From NCBI GenBank assembly GCA_963575745.1, contig CAUYUJ010018882.1, positions 709,833 through 773,832 of the forward strand: a DNA stretch of 64,000 nucleotides. Reading direction: 5' to 3'. Numbering within the stretch: position 1 is the first letter of the stretch; the number at the start of each line of letters is the position of its first letter. The translations under genes were made by a program, and so were the position numbers. This DNA comes from Prorocentrum cordatum (taxonomy: Eukaryota > Sar > Dinophyceae > Prorocentrales > Prorocentraceae). Under the pieces are notes generated by a model that saw only the letters and a list, made by a program, of their open reading frames with translations, did no database searches and was not told the origin of the DNA. This document shows positions 18,534 through 29,125 of the stretch, piece after piece.

Positions 18534-19790
18534 CTATTCCTTTCTTGATTGCTCGTCGTGTCGAAGCCGATGATCTCTGCGAGCTTTGAGTAGTATCATT
18601 CTGCGCTCTCCCAGTGCCTTGTAGCGTTCGTCCCATTCGTGGTCGCGTGCAAAATATTGTTGCCCAACTTCAATCATGAGCTGCTCTAATTTCTCAATCA
18701 AAAAATCTGCAGACGTACGATTTGCCAGGTCCAGGAGCTCGTCCCAGTTCTGGTCAAGCGTCGCCTCCATGTCCTCAACGAAGGCGCGCTTGGTGTCTGT
18801 GTCCGTGCCCGTGTACGCCTGCATCATTGCCTCTGCGCTCCAGGCGGGCGTAGCATCCTTCTTGCGTAACTCACTGATGGTCGGCATACTTAGATTCACG
18901 TGTACTGGCAGGTGATATCGTCTTTGCTTGCTCGGTATCTGCTGTATCGAATGGCCCAGGCGGGCCAAGGTCCCACAGCTGGTCTCCCATCTTGTCAGGG
19001 CCTCTGGGATGCATATGTAGTCCACCAGCGAAGATTTGTCCGCATTGCCATACCACGTGTCATCGGCCTTCTGCATAGTAGTTGCCACCAGGTGGTGTCC
19101 TTCCAGTATTTCTCTGAACCGTCTCCCTGCGTAGTGTTCCCGTCTTGCACCTGGCTTGTACAGGGCTGGGCTGTCCAGGTACTCCGTGCTCTTGCCGTTC
19201 TCTGCCACGACCATTCCCATTCCGTCATTCAGGTCCAGGCATATGATCGGTGAGCTTCTGCTCGGAACCTGCTGCAGTTGGTCCTGAAGCCAGTCCATCA
19301 TGATGTCCACGCATTTCTCATATGTCGATATGGTTTCCACTCGCGTCGGTCGGGGTGGTATGTACAGGCCTATCATAGTGAAGTCAAGCTGTCGCGAAGC
19401 TAGTCTGATTGAGAGCCCTCTGCCTGCACATTGCTCTGGGCTTGTGACCACCCTCCGCAAGTGTCTGGGTTTGAACTTGTTGCCGAAACTGAAGAGCAGG
19501 CCCGCCGACTTATTGCTGAAGCTTGCTCTTTTCCATCCACTCTCGATGCGCCACCTCTCCCCCGCTCGTTGCTGCTGGATCGGGAGGTCGCACCTGCGAT
19601 GTGTGGCGATGAGGCCTACGAAGTCATAGCTCTCACATGCACTCTCGATGTCGTCAAGCCTCTCCGCTGTGCGAGCCGCCAGCGGGTTGTAGTGCAGAAG
19701 CCGCCAGGTCGTCCTTCTTGTGAGTGCTGGCGTCCCTGCTGCGCCCGCTGCCGCGCCCTGAGCGATCGCCGCCAAAAGGGCGGTCCTCAT
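18534..19790 (-). pseudogene. Split LINE, 5' part: endonuclease/exonuclease/phosphatase domain
   Basis: An open frame from an ATG at 19790 (MRTALLAAIAQGAAAGAAG) to a stop at 18534. APE-like endonuclease signs: TWRLLHYNPLAARTAERLDD (N-terminal strand), DFTMIGLYIPPRPT, IICLDLNDGMG (equivalent of GDFN), TWYGNADKSSLVDYICI (catalytic Asp region) and YHLPVHVNL in place of SDHxP. The last pair is altered, so activity is doubtful. The enzyme would nick target DNA to prime reverse transcription. TA repeats at 19902-19972 bound the 5' side. Confidence 0.7.
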
Positions 19791-19900
19791 CGCCCGCGTG
19801 GCCACCTGCGGCTCGAGTGCGATTCGAGGTAGGTGAGTCGGACGTGCCACATGGGCACAGCAGTGGCCGCCTGGCTGCTCTTTCTGGGCCAGTATGGCGG

Positions 19901-19901
<1 letters not shown>

Positions 19902-19948
<47 letters not shown>

Positions 19949-19972
19949 TATATATATATATATATATATATA
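19902..19972. repeat. (TA)n microsatellite
   Basis: About 35 TA units with one TCA interruption. It lies just upstream of the minus-strand LINE and pairs with the TA tract at 4987-5006. Confidence 0.95.
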
Positions 19973-19982
19973 TCCTCGGAGA

Positions 19983-20111
19983 TCCGCGCGGATTTCCTGG
20001 ATCGGCGCTGGATTCCTCTCCCTACAAAGCGGCATGGGGCAGCGCCAGAGGCACTGCTGGAGGCGCCGCCAGGGGGGGGCGGGGCACCGCCGATCCAAGA
20101 CATCCGCGCGG
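19983..20111. repeat. Hairpin dispersed repeat, copy B
   Basis: Arms 19983-20007 and 20088-20111 are inverted and nearly complementary (TCCGCGCGGATTTCCTGGAT on the left). The spacer contains CTGGAGGCGCCGC as in copy A. Confidence 0.65.
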
Positions 20112-20160
20112 GCCTCTTGAACAACTATGTGTTTGATGTGTTCTACTCTTGGGGACCTCC

Positions 20161-20560
20161 CTCTTCCCTCCTCTTCCTCCTCCTCCTCCTCCTCCTCCTC
20201 CTCCTCCTCCCTCTTCTCTCTTCCCTCCCCCCTTGTGACAGCGGCGCTCCCCGTGGGCGCCTGGCTGAGCTCGCACTGCAGTTCCCGCTCCCGCTCGGCG
20301 CTGCCGCTCTGCGAGGGCTCGCCGGAGGCCTGAGCCAGCAACGACGAGGACGAGGAAGAACTGGAGGGGGAAGAGGATGGGGGGAGGAGGAGGAGGAGGC
20401 GGAGGAGTAGGAGGAGCAGCAGCAGCAGCAGCAGGAGGAAAAGGAGCAGGAGGAGGAGGAGGATAAGGAGGAGGAGGAGGATAAGAAAAACGAGGAGGAG
20501 TAAGAGGAGCAGGAGGAGGAGGAGGAGGAGGAGGAGGAGGAGGAGGAAAAGGAGGACGAA
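20161..20560. repeat. CTC/GAG foldback with Gln/Glu-rich loop
   Basis: (CTC)n at 20161-20213 faces (GAG)n at 20343-20560. The spacer reads on the minus strand as SGSAERERELQCELSQAPTG, a coiled-coil-like fragment. The arms could form a hairpin or triplex. Confidence 0.75.
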
Positions 20561-20930
20561 AATACCCGATGGAGCCCCCTTCTGCTCCTCCACCCTCCCC
20601 ACCCAATCCTCCTTCCCCTTCCTTCCACGGCAGTCCCTTTCCCTTAACAGTAACTCCCTTCTGTGGCACCCTCAGATGTATGGGCAAGCTGAACAAAGCG
20701 TTTGGCCGGACGGTTCCTCACCTCGTATGATCCTGCAGCTTAGCATTTACAGCAGTTTCACAGGTGGACGGGAACCATTTTTAAAAAGGTGTTTCTCTTA
20801 GCGCCGCGCGAATTCGTTTCAAATGTGGCTCTGGCCTTGGCGACGCGCGTGTTTTTATTACCCACATCCAAAGTGGGTTTCTTGTTTTCTCTGGACACCC
20901 CACGCAGGAACAGGATGGAAACAAACACCC
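20561..20930. other. Intergenic, nothing recognised
   Basis: Unique sequence between repeat blocks. No supported gene. Confidence 0.4.
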
Positions 20931-21310
20931 CCTCTTATCACTCAAACACTCACACCATCATCGCAGCACCAACATCACATACACACTCACTCACACTCGC
21001 TCGACCAATCTCATTCACTCATTCACACTCACTCATTTTTCCTGAGTGGCTCGCCCACTTACTCACAACTACAACGCATCACTCATCATCCTCATTATCA
21101 CAACACCACCGTCACCATCGTCATTACCACACACGCTCACTCACACACCCACACATTCAGCTTGAGGAAGTGTCAGGCGGGACCCTCGTCAGCGATTGAA
21201 CACCATCACTATCACCAATCACCATCGTCACCGTTATCACGCATCACCCGCCACCATCGTCCCCATCACCATCGTCACCATCACCCATCACCACCGTCCT
21301 CATCATCGGA
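20931..21310. repeat. Irregular CACTCA/CATCAC repeats
   Basis: Loose CACTCA, CATCAC and CACCAT words without a fixed period. Low-complexity DNA, not coding. Confidence 0.7.
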
Positions 21311-21545
21311 GGAAGTCTCGGGCGGGAACCTCGTCTGTGAGTGAATTGCGAGAGGAAGTCTCAGGCGGGAGCCCCCTCCTTATGGGGCCCGTACTCCATG
21401 CTCGAATCCGAGGCGTGCCATCGGCCTCCTGTATCCGTCGTCACTTATGGGCTCCCATGACCTGAACATGGAGGAAGTATAAGGCGGGAGCCTCGTCGGT
21501 GAATGAATTGCGAAGAAATCTCAAGCGGGACCCTCCTCTTTTATG
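21164..21545 (+). repeat. GAGGAAGTCTCAGGCGGGA repeats
   Basis: Four or five copies of a motif like GAGGAAGTCTCAGGCGGGA, often followed by CCTCGTC and TGAATGAATTG (near 21164, 21310, 21350, 21470 and 21512). Spacing is irregular, about 40-150 bases. No known element recognised. Confidence 0.6.
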
Positions 21546-21659
21546 GGGCCAGAACCGCACGTGCTTTCTCCGGGTCGTCTTCTGGCGCGCGCTTCCTCTG
21601 GGTCGTCCTCCGGCGCGTAGCCGCTGGGACGCTCGTCGTGCGTTTCCTCTACGTCGTGT

Positions 21660-22059
21660 TCCGCACGCGGAAGAGGAGGATGAGGAGGAGGAGGAGGAGG
21701 AGGAGGAGGAGGAAGAGGATACAGGACAAGAAAAATGAAGGAGGAAGAGGAGGAGGAAGCAGAGGGGGATCAGGACGATGATGAAAAGGACGGGGAAGAG
21801 GAGGAGGAAGCCCTAGGAGGCCCCAGGAGGTCCCGGAAGGCCCAGAAGGCTCCAGAAGGCTCCTAGAAACCCCAGGAGCAGGCAAGAGGCCTAAGGAGGA
21901 GGCAGAAGGAGGAGGATGAGAAGGATGAGGAGAAGGAGGAGGAGGAGAAGGAGGGGGAGGAAGATAGAAACGAGGCGGAGGAGGCGGAGGAGGGAGAGGG
22001 AGAGGAGGAGGAGGAGAAAGAGGAGGAGGAGGAGGAGGAGGAGGAGGAGGAGGAGGAGG

Positions 22060-22101
<42 letters not shown>

Positions 22102-22275
22102 GAGGAGGAGGAGGAGGAGGAGGAGGAGGAGGAGGAGGCGGGAAAGGAGGAGGAGGAGGAGGAAGAGAGGAGGAGGAGGAAGAGGAGGAGGAGGAGGAGG
22201 GGAGGAGGAGGAGGAGGAGGAGGAGGAGGAGGAGGAGGAGGACGTGGTGGAGGAGGCAAGAAGAGGAGGAGGCAG
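21660..22275. repeat. (GAG)n and (GAT)n purine tract
   Basis: Long GAG/GGA tract with a short (GAT)n block at about 22062-22100. It faces the (CTC)n tract at 22522-22803, making another large foldback. Confidence 0.9.
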
Positions 22276-22521
22276 GGGTTGTGACAGGAGCAGGAGCAAG
22301 CAGGAGGAAAATGAGAAGTCAGGAGTATGTGGGAGAAGGGAGGGGGCAAGAGATCCCCAGGCAAAATAAACAGGTTATCATGCGGGGTCCTACCGTCGGA
22401 GTTTAGTTTTTCAAAGCGGGGTTCTCGATTCGGCGCCACGCGGAGTTCTTTGTCCCAACCGTCCTGTGTTGGCTTCCCGTTGTGGACAGAGCACCGTGGT
22501 CTCCTTCAGTCCAATCCTGCC

Positions 22522-22803
22522 CCTTTTCCTCCTCCTCCTCCTCCTCCTCCTCCTCCTCCCTCCTCCTCCTCCTCCCCTCCCTCCTCCTCCTCCTCCTCCT
22601 CCTCCTCCTCCTCTCCTCCCCATCATCCCCCCCTTCCTCCTCCTCGTCCTCCGCCTCCTCCTCTTCCTCCTCCTCCTCCCTTTTCCTCTTCTTCCCTCTC
22701 CCGCCTTCTCCTCCTCCTCCTCCTCCTCCTCCTCCTCCTTCTCCGCCTCCTCCTCGTCCTTCTCCTCCTCCTCCTCCTCCTACTCCTCCTCCGTCTCCTC
22801 CTG
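22522..22803. repeat. (CTC)n pyrimidine tract
   Basis: Interrupted CTC/CCT triplets, inverted relative to 21660-22275. Confidence 0.9.
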
Positions 22804-23211
22804 AAACACTGAAGCACCGACAGCTACAATCTTCGTCGACCGTTGCCCCCCCCCCCCCACCAGGGAACCCCTGGGGCCGGTCGGCCTTGGGGGCTGATCA
22901 AACTAGGAAGCGGGTGACCCCTTGAGCACGCTCCGGGAGTCGTCGGTTGGGGGACATGGTAGTACACGAAAACATGCGACAACAACGAAAGAACATAAGG
23001 AAACGCAAACAAAACAAATCCATCAAAGCTCAAAGAGGGCGAATAGGGAGGAAGGATACCTTGCGGGCACGGCGTGTGAGCATTGCAGAGTGGCGGAAGA
23101 GGCGGTGGATTGTGGCGGTGCGGCAGGGGGCGTGGCCAAGCCGCGCCCGCCAAAGTGGAAGGCAGCAGTGCCTTTCCCCCTGCCCTGAGGAAGCTCTGGG
23201 CGACGGCCCAC
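22804..23211. other. Weak coding-like stretch, unassigned
   Basis: A plus-strand frame from 22947 (MGDMVVHENMRQQRKNIRK) of 89 codons is basic and has no recognisable domain. I would not call it a gene. Confidence 0.2.
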
Positions 23212-23867
23212 ATTGAGAAGGGACCGGCCGCCCTGGCATTCCTGTAGGCCTACCACAACATGTTCTTAAAACCCCACGGCGTTCCAATAACAAGAGCTGT
23301 GTTCAAAGAACTAACCCCGATGTGTTACATAAGGACAGCATCCGTCAGACATGTTCGAATCACATGCCGTGCGGACCACTACGAAGGTTCACAGAACATG
23401 TGTTGGTGGGCCTATGGGCGAACCGAGACGCCTCGCCACTGCTTGGCCGCAGCCCCGCCACGGGAACCCTCACACCCGCCGAGGCGGGCGCGGCGCTCCC
23501 AGGGTCCAATCGCGAATCAGAAAAATCAAACAACACACTGGGCAACAATAGTAGAATAGCATCGTCCCCAGACTACTGCTTGACTACTGTTGGGTTGTTC
23601 CTCCTGTAGAGGGACAAGCCCGACTCAAAGGTAAGGACTCGGGGCCGCTGCGGGGTTTCCACTGAACGCGGGGGGTGGGGAGGTTTTCCTCGGCGGCGGC
23701 CGCGTGTGAAGGGGCCCTCGGACACACAAATACATACACACAAATAAAAGCATTTCCCATATTTCCAAAGATTTTCAAGGTTTTCGTTCCCCCCCCACAC
23801 TTCCCATATTTTCCTATATGTTCGGGGGAATCGACGATTATTTGCGTCTATATTTTTTCCCTCCTGA
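23212..23867 (+). mobile_element. CA-bearing dispersed element, copy 1
   Basis: The 5' part shares GTAGGCCTACCACAACATGT-like sequence with copy 2 (47553-48289). The 3' part has GGGGCCCTCGGACACACAAA, a short CA tract, a CCCCCCCACACTTCCCAT block and a TTTTTTCCCTCCTGA end, shared with copies 2 and 3. No coding capacity. Non-autonomous element type unknown. Confidence 0.65.
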
Positions 23868-24040
23868 CCCTCGCTGCAAGCAGGCGCAGGGTTCCCGAGC
23901 GAGGGGTTGGCGGGCACCTTTTGGGGGCACCCGCGGGCGCGGGGGAAGTTTGCACCTTCCGCGGGGGCAGCCACACTGGAAAGTGCAGCGTTGGTTTTGG
24001 CAGGGCGCTGGAAGGGGGGTGAGAGCGGAAACGGGACGTC
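23868..24040. other. Spacer
   Basis: GC-rich sequence with nothing recognised. Confidence 0.3.
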
Positions 24041-24870
24041 GCTGGCAAAGCGTGGGCACGTGCGCTGGCGCGGGTGGCGTACGTTCCGCGGCCGCCGTGG
24101 CCAACGCCAGCGCACCTGTCGGCGAGCCCCCCCCCCGTGCAACGCCCGCCCGCCCGTCCGCCGCGCGAGTGGGAGGGTGAAGGCAAGTGGGGCACACGTG
24201 AGAAGGCGATGAAAAGTGCCGGGGTCGGCGGGGAGGCGCGCTGGGCCGCCCTTGCTGGCGCCGTGGCGGCCGTCGGCATGGCGGCCATCGGCGAGTTTGC
24301 CCGCCCCGCGCCCCCCCCGTCGCGCGCTCGCCTTCCCCTCCGCCGCGAGAGCGGGCGGGTGGGGGCTCGCGGGGCGCAGGCGCGGGGGGGGGGGCAGGAG
24401 GGCGGGCCAAGAGGGGGCGACGGTCGGGCAAGGCCCACTCAAGTTCGCATTGCACCCTCCGAAGCCCCAGCTCGCAGAGGACGATCAAGGCCGCCGCCGA
24501 GGAGGCGCGAGAAGGAGCTCCACCCACAAGTCTAACGGAGCTCGCGCGCCCTGGAAAAAAAAAGCGCCAAGCCGCGGGGCTTGCCAGGGCGAGGTCGCGC
24601 TGTCCGCGGCCGCCCTGGCCGGCGCCAAGACAGCCGTCGGCGAACGCGCGTGCCCCCCCCCCCCTCCGCCGCCCCGCAATGCGCCCGCGCGCCCGCCCCT
24701 CCGCCGCGCAAGTGGGCGGGCGAAGGAAAGGGCGGCGGGGCGGAGGCTGCAAAGAGGCGAGCCAGGCAGGAGTGAAGGCGTGGCGGGGCCCTCTCAAGAC
24801 CAGTGGAGAGGAGGCCCATTGCGCTGTAACTGCCGAGGCCCCAGCTCGCAGCAGGGGGCTGCGGCCCCGT
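24041..24870 (+). repeat. Diverged GC-rich tandem duplication
   Basis: Blocks containing GCCGTCGGCGA, a C-homopolymer, CCGCCCGCCC and CCGCGCGAGTGGG recur near 24110, 24280 and 24620. The flanking words CCCAGCTCGCAG occur at about 24470 and 24840, so a unit near 350 bases is duplicated. Frames here are open by composition. Confidence 0.55.
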
Positions 24871-25280
24871 CAAGGTGGTGCACGAGAGAACTCTATCCAC
24901 TGGTCTGGTGCGGCTTGAACTCCGGCGGCGCGTCGGTTGAATGGCGTGTTCGGGCGAGAAACCACTGCGTAGCATCGCCCGCAGTGGTCTGCTCTTCGCG
25001 GAGGCGGCGGTGCGCCGTGGCCGAGGAGCGGCGGAGTGGGAGCTGCTGCGGGCGACTGTTGCCGCCGCTGGGCGCGCGGGCTGAGGCGCCCAATGTTTGC
25101 GAATATTTGGCAAGCGGGTGTTCCCGAGAAGTGGGCGTGGAAAAAGCAGCTGGCCGCAGGTGGTGCCCGCGGTCGGTCTAGCGGCGCAGAACCGGTCAAT
25201 TGTGCGGGGGGTGGGGGAGGGGGGGGGGGGGCGACGCGCCGATGGGCCGCCGTTCGGGCGGGCCCGTCTTGAAGCGCAAT
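24871..25280. other. Intergenic, nothing recognised
   Basis: GC-rich sequence with a G-homopolymer near 25205-25231. No supported gene. Confidence 0.35.
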
Positions 25281-27399
25281 CTCAAATGGATATGGGCGAC
25301 CAAGGGGGAGCCTCCAGATTCACCAGCGTGGTCGGCAATTTGGTCTGGTGGAACTGTGCGAAGGGCGGCCGCGGTGCCCATGGCGGCGCCGCCTCCGCTG
25401 CACTGGCAGCGTCGATGCTTGCCAGCTGTTGCGGCGATGTCTGGCATGAACAGGCGCGGGTGGTCTCGACGGCGTCGATGGCCTGCTTGGCAGCGTAGTC
25501 CAGGCTGTCGTTCTCTAGGAAGGCCGCATCTTCGCTGTCGTCGTGGATCTTCGCTGTCGTCGTGGACCTTCGACGTCGGCGACCAGCGGCGGGTGCCACG
25601 CGTTGTCGATGTTGATGGTCGTCGCCTGGGTGCTGCCGCTGAAGGTCATGATGCGAGTTGGTACCGGCTTCTTTCGTGCAGCGTTGGTGGCGGTCGCCAG
25701 CCACGCGCAATCCTCAAACCAATGCGATCTGAAGTGGGGTCATCGTGGGCCGTCGCGCTGCTGGAAGTGCATCGCACCGCGCGCAAGAGTTGAAGAAGGC
25801 GGCCAGGATGTCGCAGTCACTGCGGTTGTGGTTCGCGCACCAGTCGCAAGAATACTCCGTGTCGCCAATGTCTGAGATCGCTCATGAGATCACCCAGTGG
25901 ACGAGGATCCCAAAAAAGGTAGGGTGTTGCAGAATGGGTGCTGCGGACGTTGTTGGCGAGTCGCGCGGCAGCATCCTGTTGAAAGCCTGCCCCAGAGACT
26001 CCTGACCCCATGCCGATATGCGATGGGCGTGGCAGCCTGCTCGCATGCAACGTCCACGCGCGGGCTGGTCGCTGCTTTGACGGTGGACATGGCAAGTGGT
26101 TGGTTGGAAAACGCTTGCGTATGTGGCGTGCTGCTGATGTTGTGTGCCTTGGGCCAGTCGTGCATGTGGTGGCGTCTGTGGATGGGGCTTGTATGGCGCC
26201 CCTGGCGTGGCAAGTTCTGGTGCTTGGGCCTGGCACCGTCCAGCCCGCGTTTCCGTCCGCCCGTTCCCCCCGTGCACCCCTGCTCTTGCTGTCGCTGGCG
26301 GGACGGCGTCGCCCTGCGGGGGCGGTTCCGTGCCGAGTGCGATTCGCACCGGCGGCGCTCTGTAGCGCGACCCATCATTCGGCGAAACCTTGGCGCCATG
26401 GTCGGCGTCGATTTGTAGCGCGCCGCAGTGCGCCGTCGATGAAGACGCCGCAATTGCTTCTGCAAGTGGGTCGACGCCCTGAGACTGCTGCAAAACATCG
26501 CCGTGGTCGTCGGCTTGGAGGCTGCCGAGGCTCACGGGGCCAATCGCCGAAGACGTAGCCTGCGGATCGCGAGGCTGGTGAGCTGCTGGCGCAGGTGGCT
26601 GTGCCCGATGACCCTCTCTACTCTCTCGGAGCTGAGTGCGGCGTCCGATTGGTGGTGGGTCATGTGGTGGATGAGGCGGGCGCGCGCAGCGTCGGCGTTG
26701 ACGCAGGCGAGCATCTGGTCGGCGTCCAGGTGCTACCTGTCCTGCTGGCGTGCAGGGCTTTCTTGTACTCGCTGTCGCAGCGGGTCTTGACTGCGGCGCG
26801 CGCTACCTTGCCCTAAGCGGTGGAGGTGGCTCTCGCCGACGCCTTATCGCCATTGGTCGATTCCTCAGCATGCTGATCGCGTCGTGGACATACTCCTCGT
26901 TGTCGGCGAAGACTTGCCTCTTCCATCCGGCCCGTAGCCAGGGTCGCCCCTTCTGGCTCGCAGGTCTCGATGTTGTAGTCGTGCACTTGCGCGATCCAGT
27001 GGGTTGTGTTGTCGGTTGGGTATGCGAGCCATGACCGAGGCATTGGCAGCTGGCGCCGATGGTCAAGCGGCCTGGCGGCTGGAAAGTTGAGCGCCATTAT
27101 CGCCTGTGCTCGCGCGTGCTCGGCCCACGCGAGGCAGTTCGGTGGGGGGGCTCGCGGCGGCGGGCAGTTCGGTGGCAGCGGGTCTCTTGGGAGCTGGGGT
27201 ACGTGGCGGGGCAGGCGGCCAAAACTCAGTCTGCGATTTGGGGGTGGCGGCCGCGTTCGGCGGTGGCCGCGGCCGCCCTTCGCGCGACCTGCGCGCAGGG
27301 CGCGCGGGGAATGTCGTCGCGCGCGGGCGTCCTTTGAGTAAGCCCTAAATGCCCCATCAGCAGCACGTCGTTGTCGTCTTGAGACTGCAATAGAACTCC

Positions 27400-27924
27400 T
27401 TACGCATCTTGGCCAACATCTCGTCGCCGCCCCGGCGGGCGTCGTTTCTGATGTGGAGCCCCATGCCGCGACCCTCGCGCAGCCGAAGGCGGGGATGTTG
27501 CTGGGCCCCCCCCAATTGGCCGGCTCCGGAGGGGGTGGCCGCGTCGCTGTGATGGCCTCGGACAGCGGGGGCACGTTGAGCGCGGGATGCTGGGCCCCGA
27601 TGTCTCCCTCAAGTGCGACGTCTGCTGGTGGGTGCCCTTTCGCAGTGGCTTTCTGCGGCCGCTGAGGGTTGCCTCTGGGCGGCGGCCCCGGCCAGGATTC
27701 GCATCGCACCTCGATCTCGTTGCCCGCGTTGATGGGGGCCCTGCGCGCGCCGTCTGCACGTGGCGGAGCCCCTCGTCGTCCACCTCGAACAAGAGTGCGA
27801 AGTTCCCTGTTGGGGTCTCCATCGGCTGCGTGGAGGCCTGCCCGCGCTTGGGGGGGGTGAGGTTGAAGTTCTTCTGCTCGAAGATGCCCTTGCAGCATGT
27901 CGCTCTTGCCACCGCATCGGTCAT
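27400..27924 (-). CDS. Unidentified coding-like segment a
   Basis: Begins MTDAVARATCCKGIFEQKNF and continues to LLFEVDDEGLRHVQTAR, after which the frame changes to NAGNEIEVRCESWPG. Not recognised. Part of the larger minus-strand region. Confidence 0.3.
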   Translation of the reverse strand: MTDAVARATCCKGIFEQKNFNLTPPKRGQASTQPMETPTGNFALLFEVDDEGLRHVQTARAGPPSTRATRSRCDANPGRGRRPEATLSGRRKPLRKGTHQQTSHLRETSGPSIPRSTCPRCPRPSQRRGHPLRSRPIGGGPATSPPSAARGSRHGAPHQKRRPPGRRRDVGQDA

Positions 27925-28676
27925 GTTGTCCGCGGGGTAGAGAGGGGCGGCGATGCTTCGCTCGGCCCCAGCAAAATGCGATGATCGTCAGTCGCGCGTA
28001 ACAAGATGGAAGCGCGATCGTAAGACTTCGAACGAATCGCCTCCCATTCTGCTTCTCGTAGGTCTGCCCGCTCGTATACCTGGGCGGCCAGGAACTGGTG
28101 GAAATGCCCGGGGTTGCTCATCTCCGCGCCTTTGGGCCCCCTCTGTGGTGGGGCGAGGCGTGCAAGGACAGCCCCCGCGCCCACGGCGGGGCTGGGGGGG
28201 CGGCGACGAGCGCCCGTCGCTCCGCATCGCGCGCGGATCCGCCCTGATGCGTTGTGGTACACGCGGCGGTGCGGTAGTGAGGTGCGTGGTTGGGCACTGC
28301 TGTCTTGTGGCCGTTCACGTCCGGTCTCGTGCTGCTCCTGGCGAAGAAACTACGGGGCGCCTCGGTGGCTCTCTCGGCGGCATCCCGCTTCTATCTGTGA
28401 TTAGCAGAGCCAGGATACGTAAGCATGCAGCGGTGGTGGTGGGGGGTATTCGGCCGCCCTCTTGTCGCGCTGGTAGGCGCGACGACTGGTCCGAATTCGA
28501 ATGCTCAGGCGCGCGGCGCGCCCAGGGCGACTGACGCGATGCGTTGTCGGGATGCGCCGGGCGCCGGTGCAACTGGTCGGGCGAAGCGAGGGTCTAGCCG
28601 CCTGTCCTTTGCAAGGGTCTGGTCGAGAAACTCAACTCTTTCTCGCAGGCGTTGTCCGCGCAGGGCAATATGTTGA

Positions 28677-29125
28677 TCATGCTGTTGGAGCTTGGGGGCC
28701 GCGCTCGGCGCTCGGTGCAGTGGATGCCCGTCCGTGTTGTTCCACTTTAACAACTCGCTCTGCCTGCTGGGCGGCATAATTTCCGGCGCCTCCAGCGCTC
28801 CTGTTTTCTGCGTGCTCGGAGAACGTGATGTTGGAGATCTTGCTGACGACGCTGGAATGGCTCGCATCGTCGCATCGGTCTAGGCCGTCAGCAAGCGTCT
28901 GCGCCATGGCAGGTCCACCAGCGGCTCCAACCTTGGCCGTTTCATGGCGCGCTCGACCTGGGAAGCGCACGCGCCGGTCAGCTGCTGGGCCATTGCCGAA
29001 ACCTCGAGCCAGATGTCTGCGGCACGCGGGTCGGAAGGGCCAGCTGGAACTGGTGCGATGTGAAAGTGTTTTCTTCTACCAGTTCGCCTCAGTTCGATGC
29101 CGTGGTCAGCTGAGGGCGCGCCCAT
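28677..29125 (-). CDS. Unidentified coding-like segment b
   Basis: Two overlapping frames read IWLEVSAMAQQLTGACASQV then MAQTLADGLDRCDDASHSSV, a plausible helical sequence broken by a frameshift near 28900. Not recognised. Confidence 0.3.

Noticed and set aside
19860-19905. A spliced-leader-like string at the 5' end of the split LINE (minus strand AGCCGCCATACTGGCCCAG).
   Set aside because: Needs a 3-base gap and several mismatches to fit the leader; chance similarity cannot be excluded.
24041-24870. Several overlapping frames of 150-320 codons.
   Set aside because: GC-rich repeats rarely contain stops; residues are mostly Arg, Ala, Pro and Gly with no domain.
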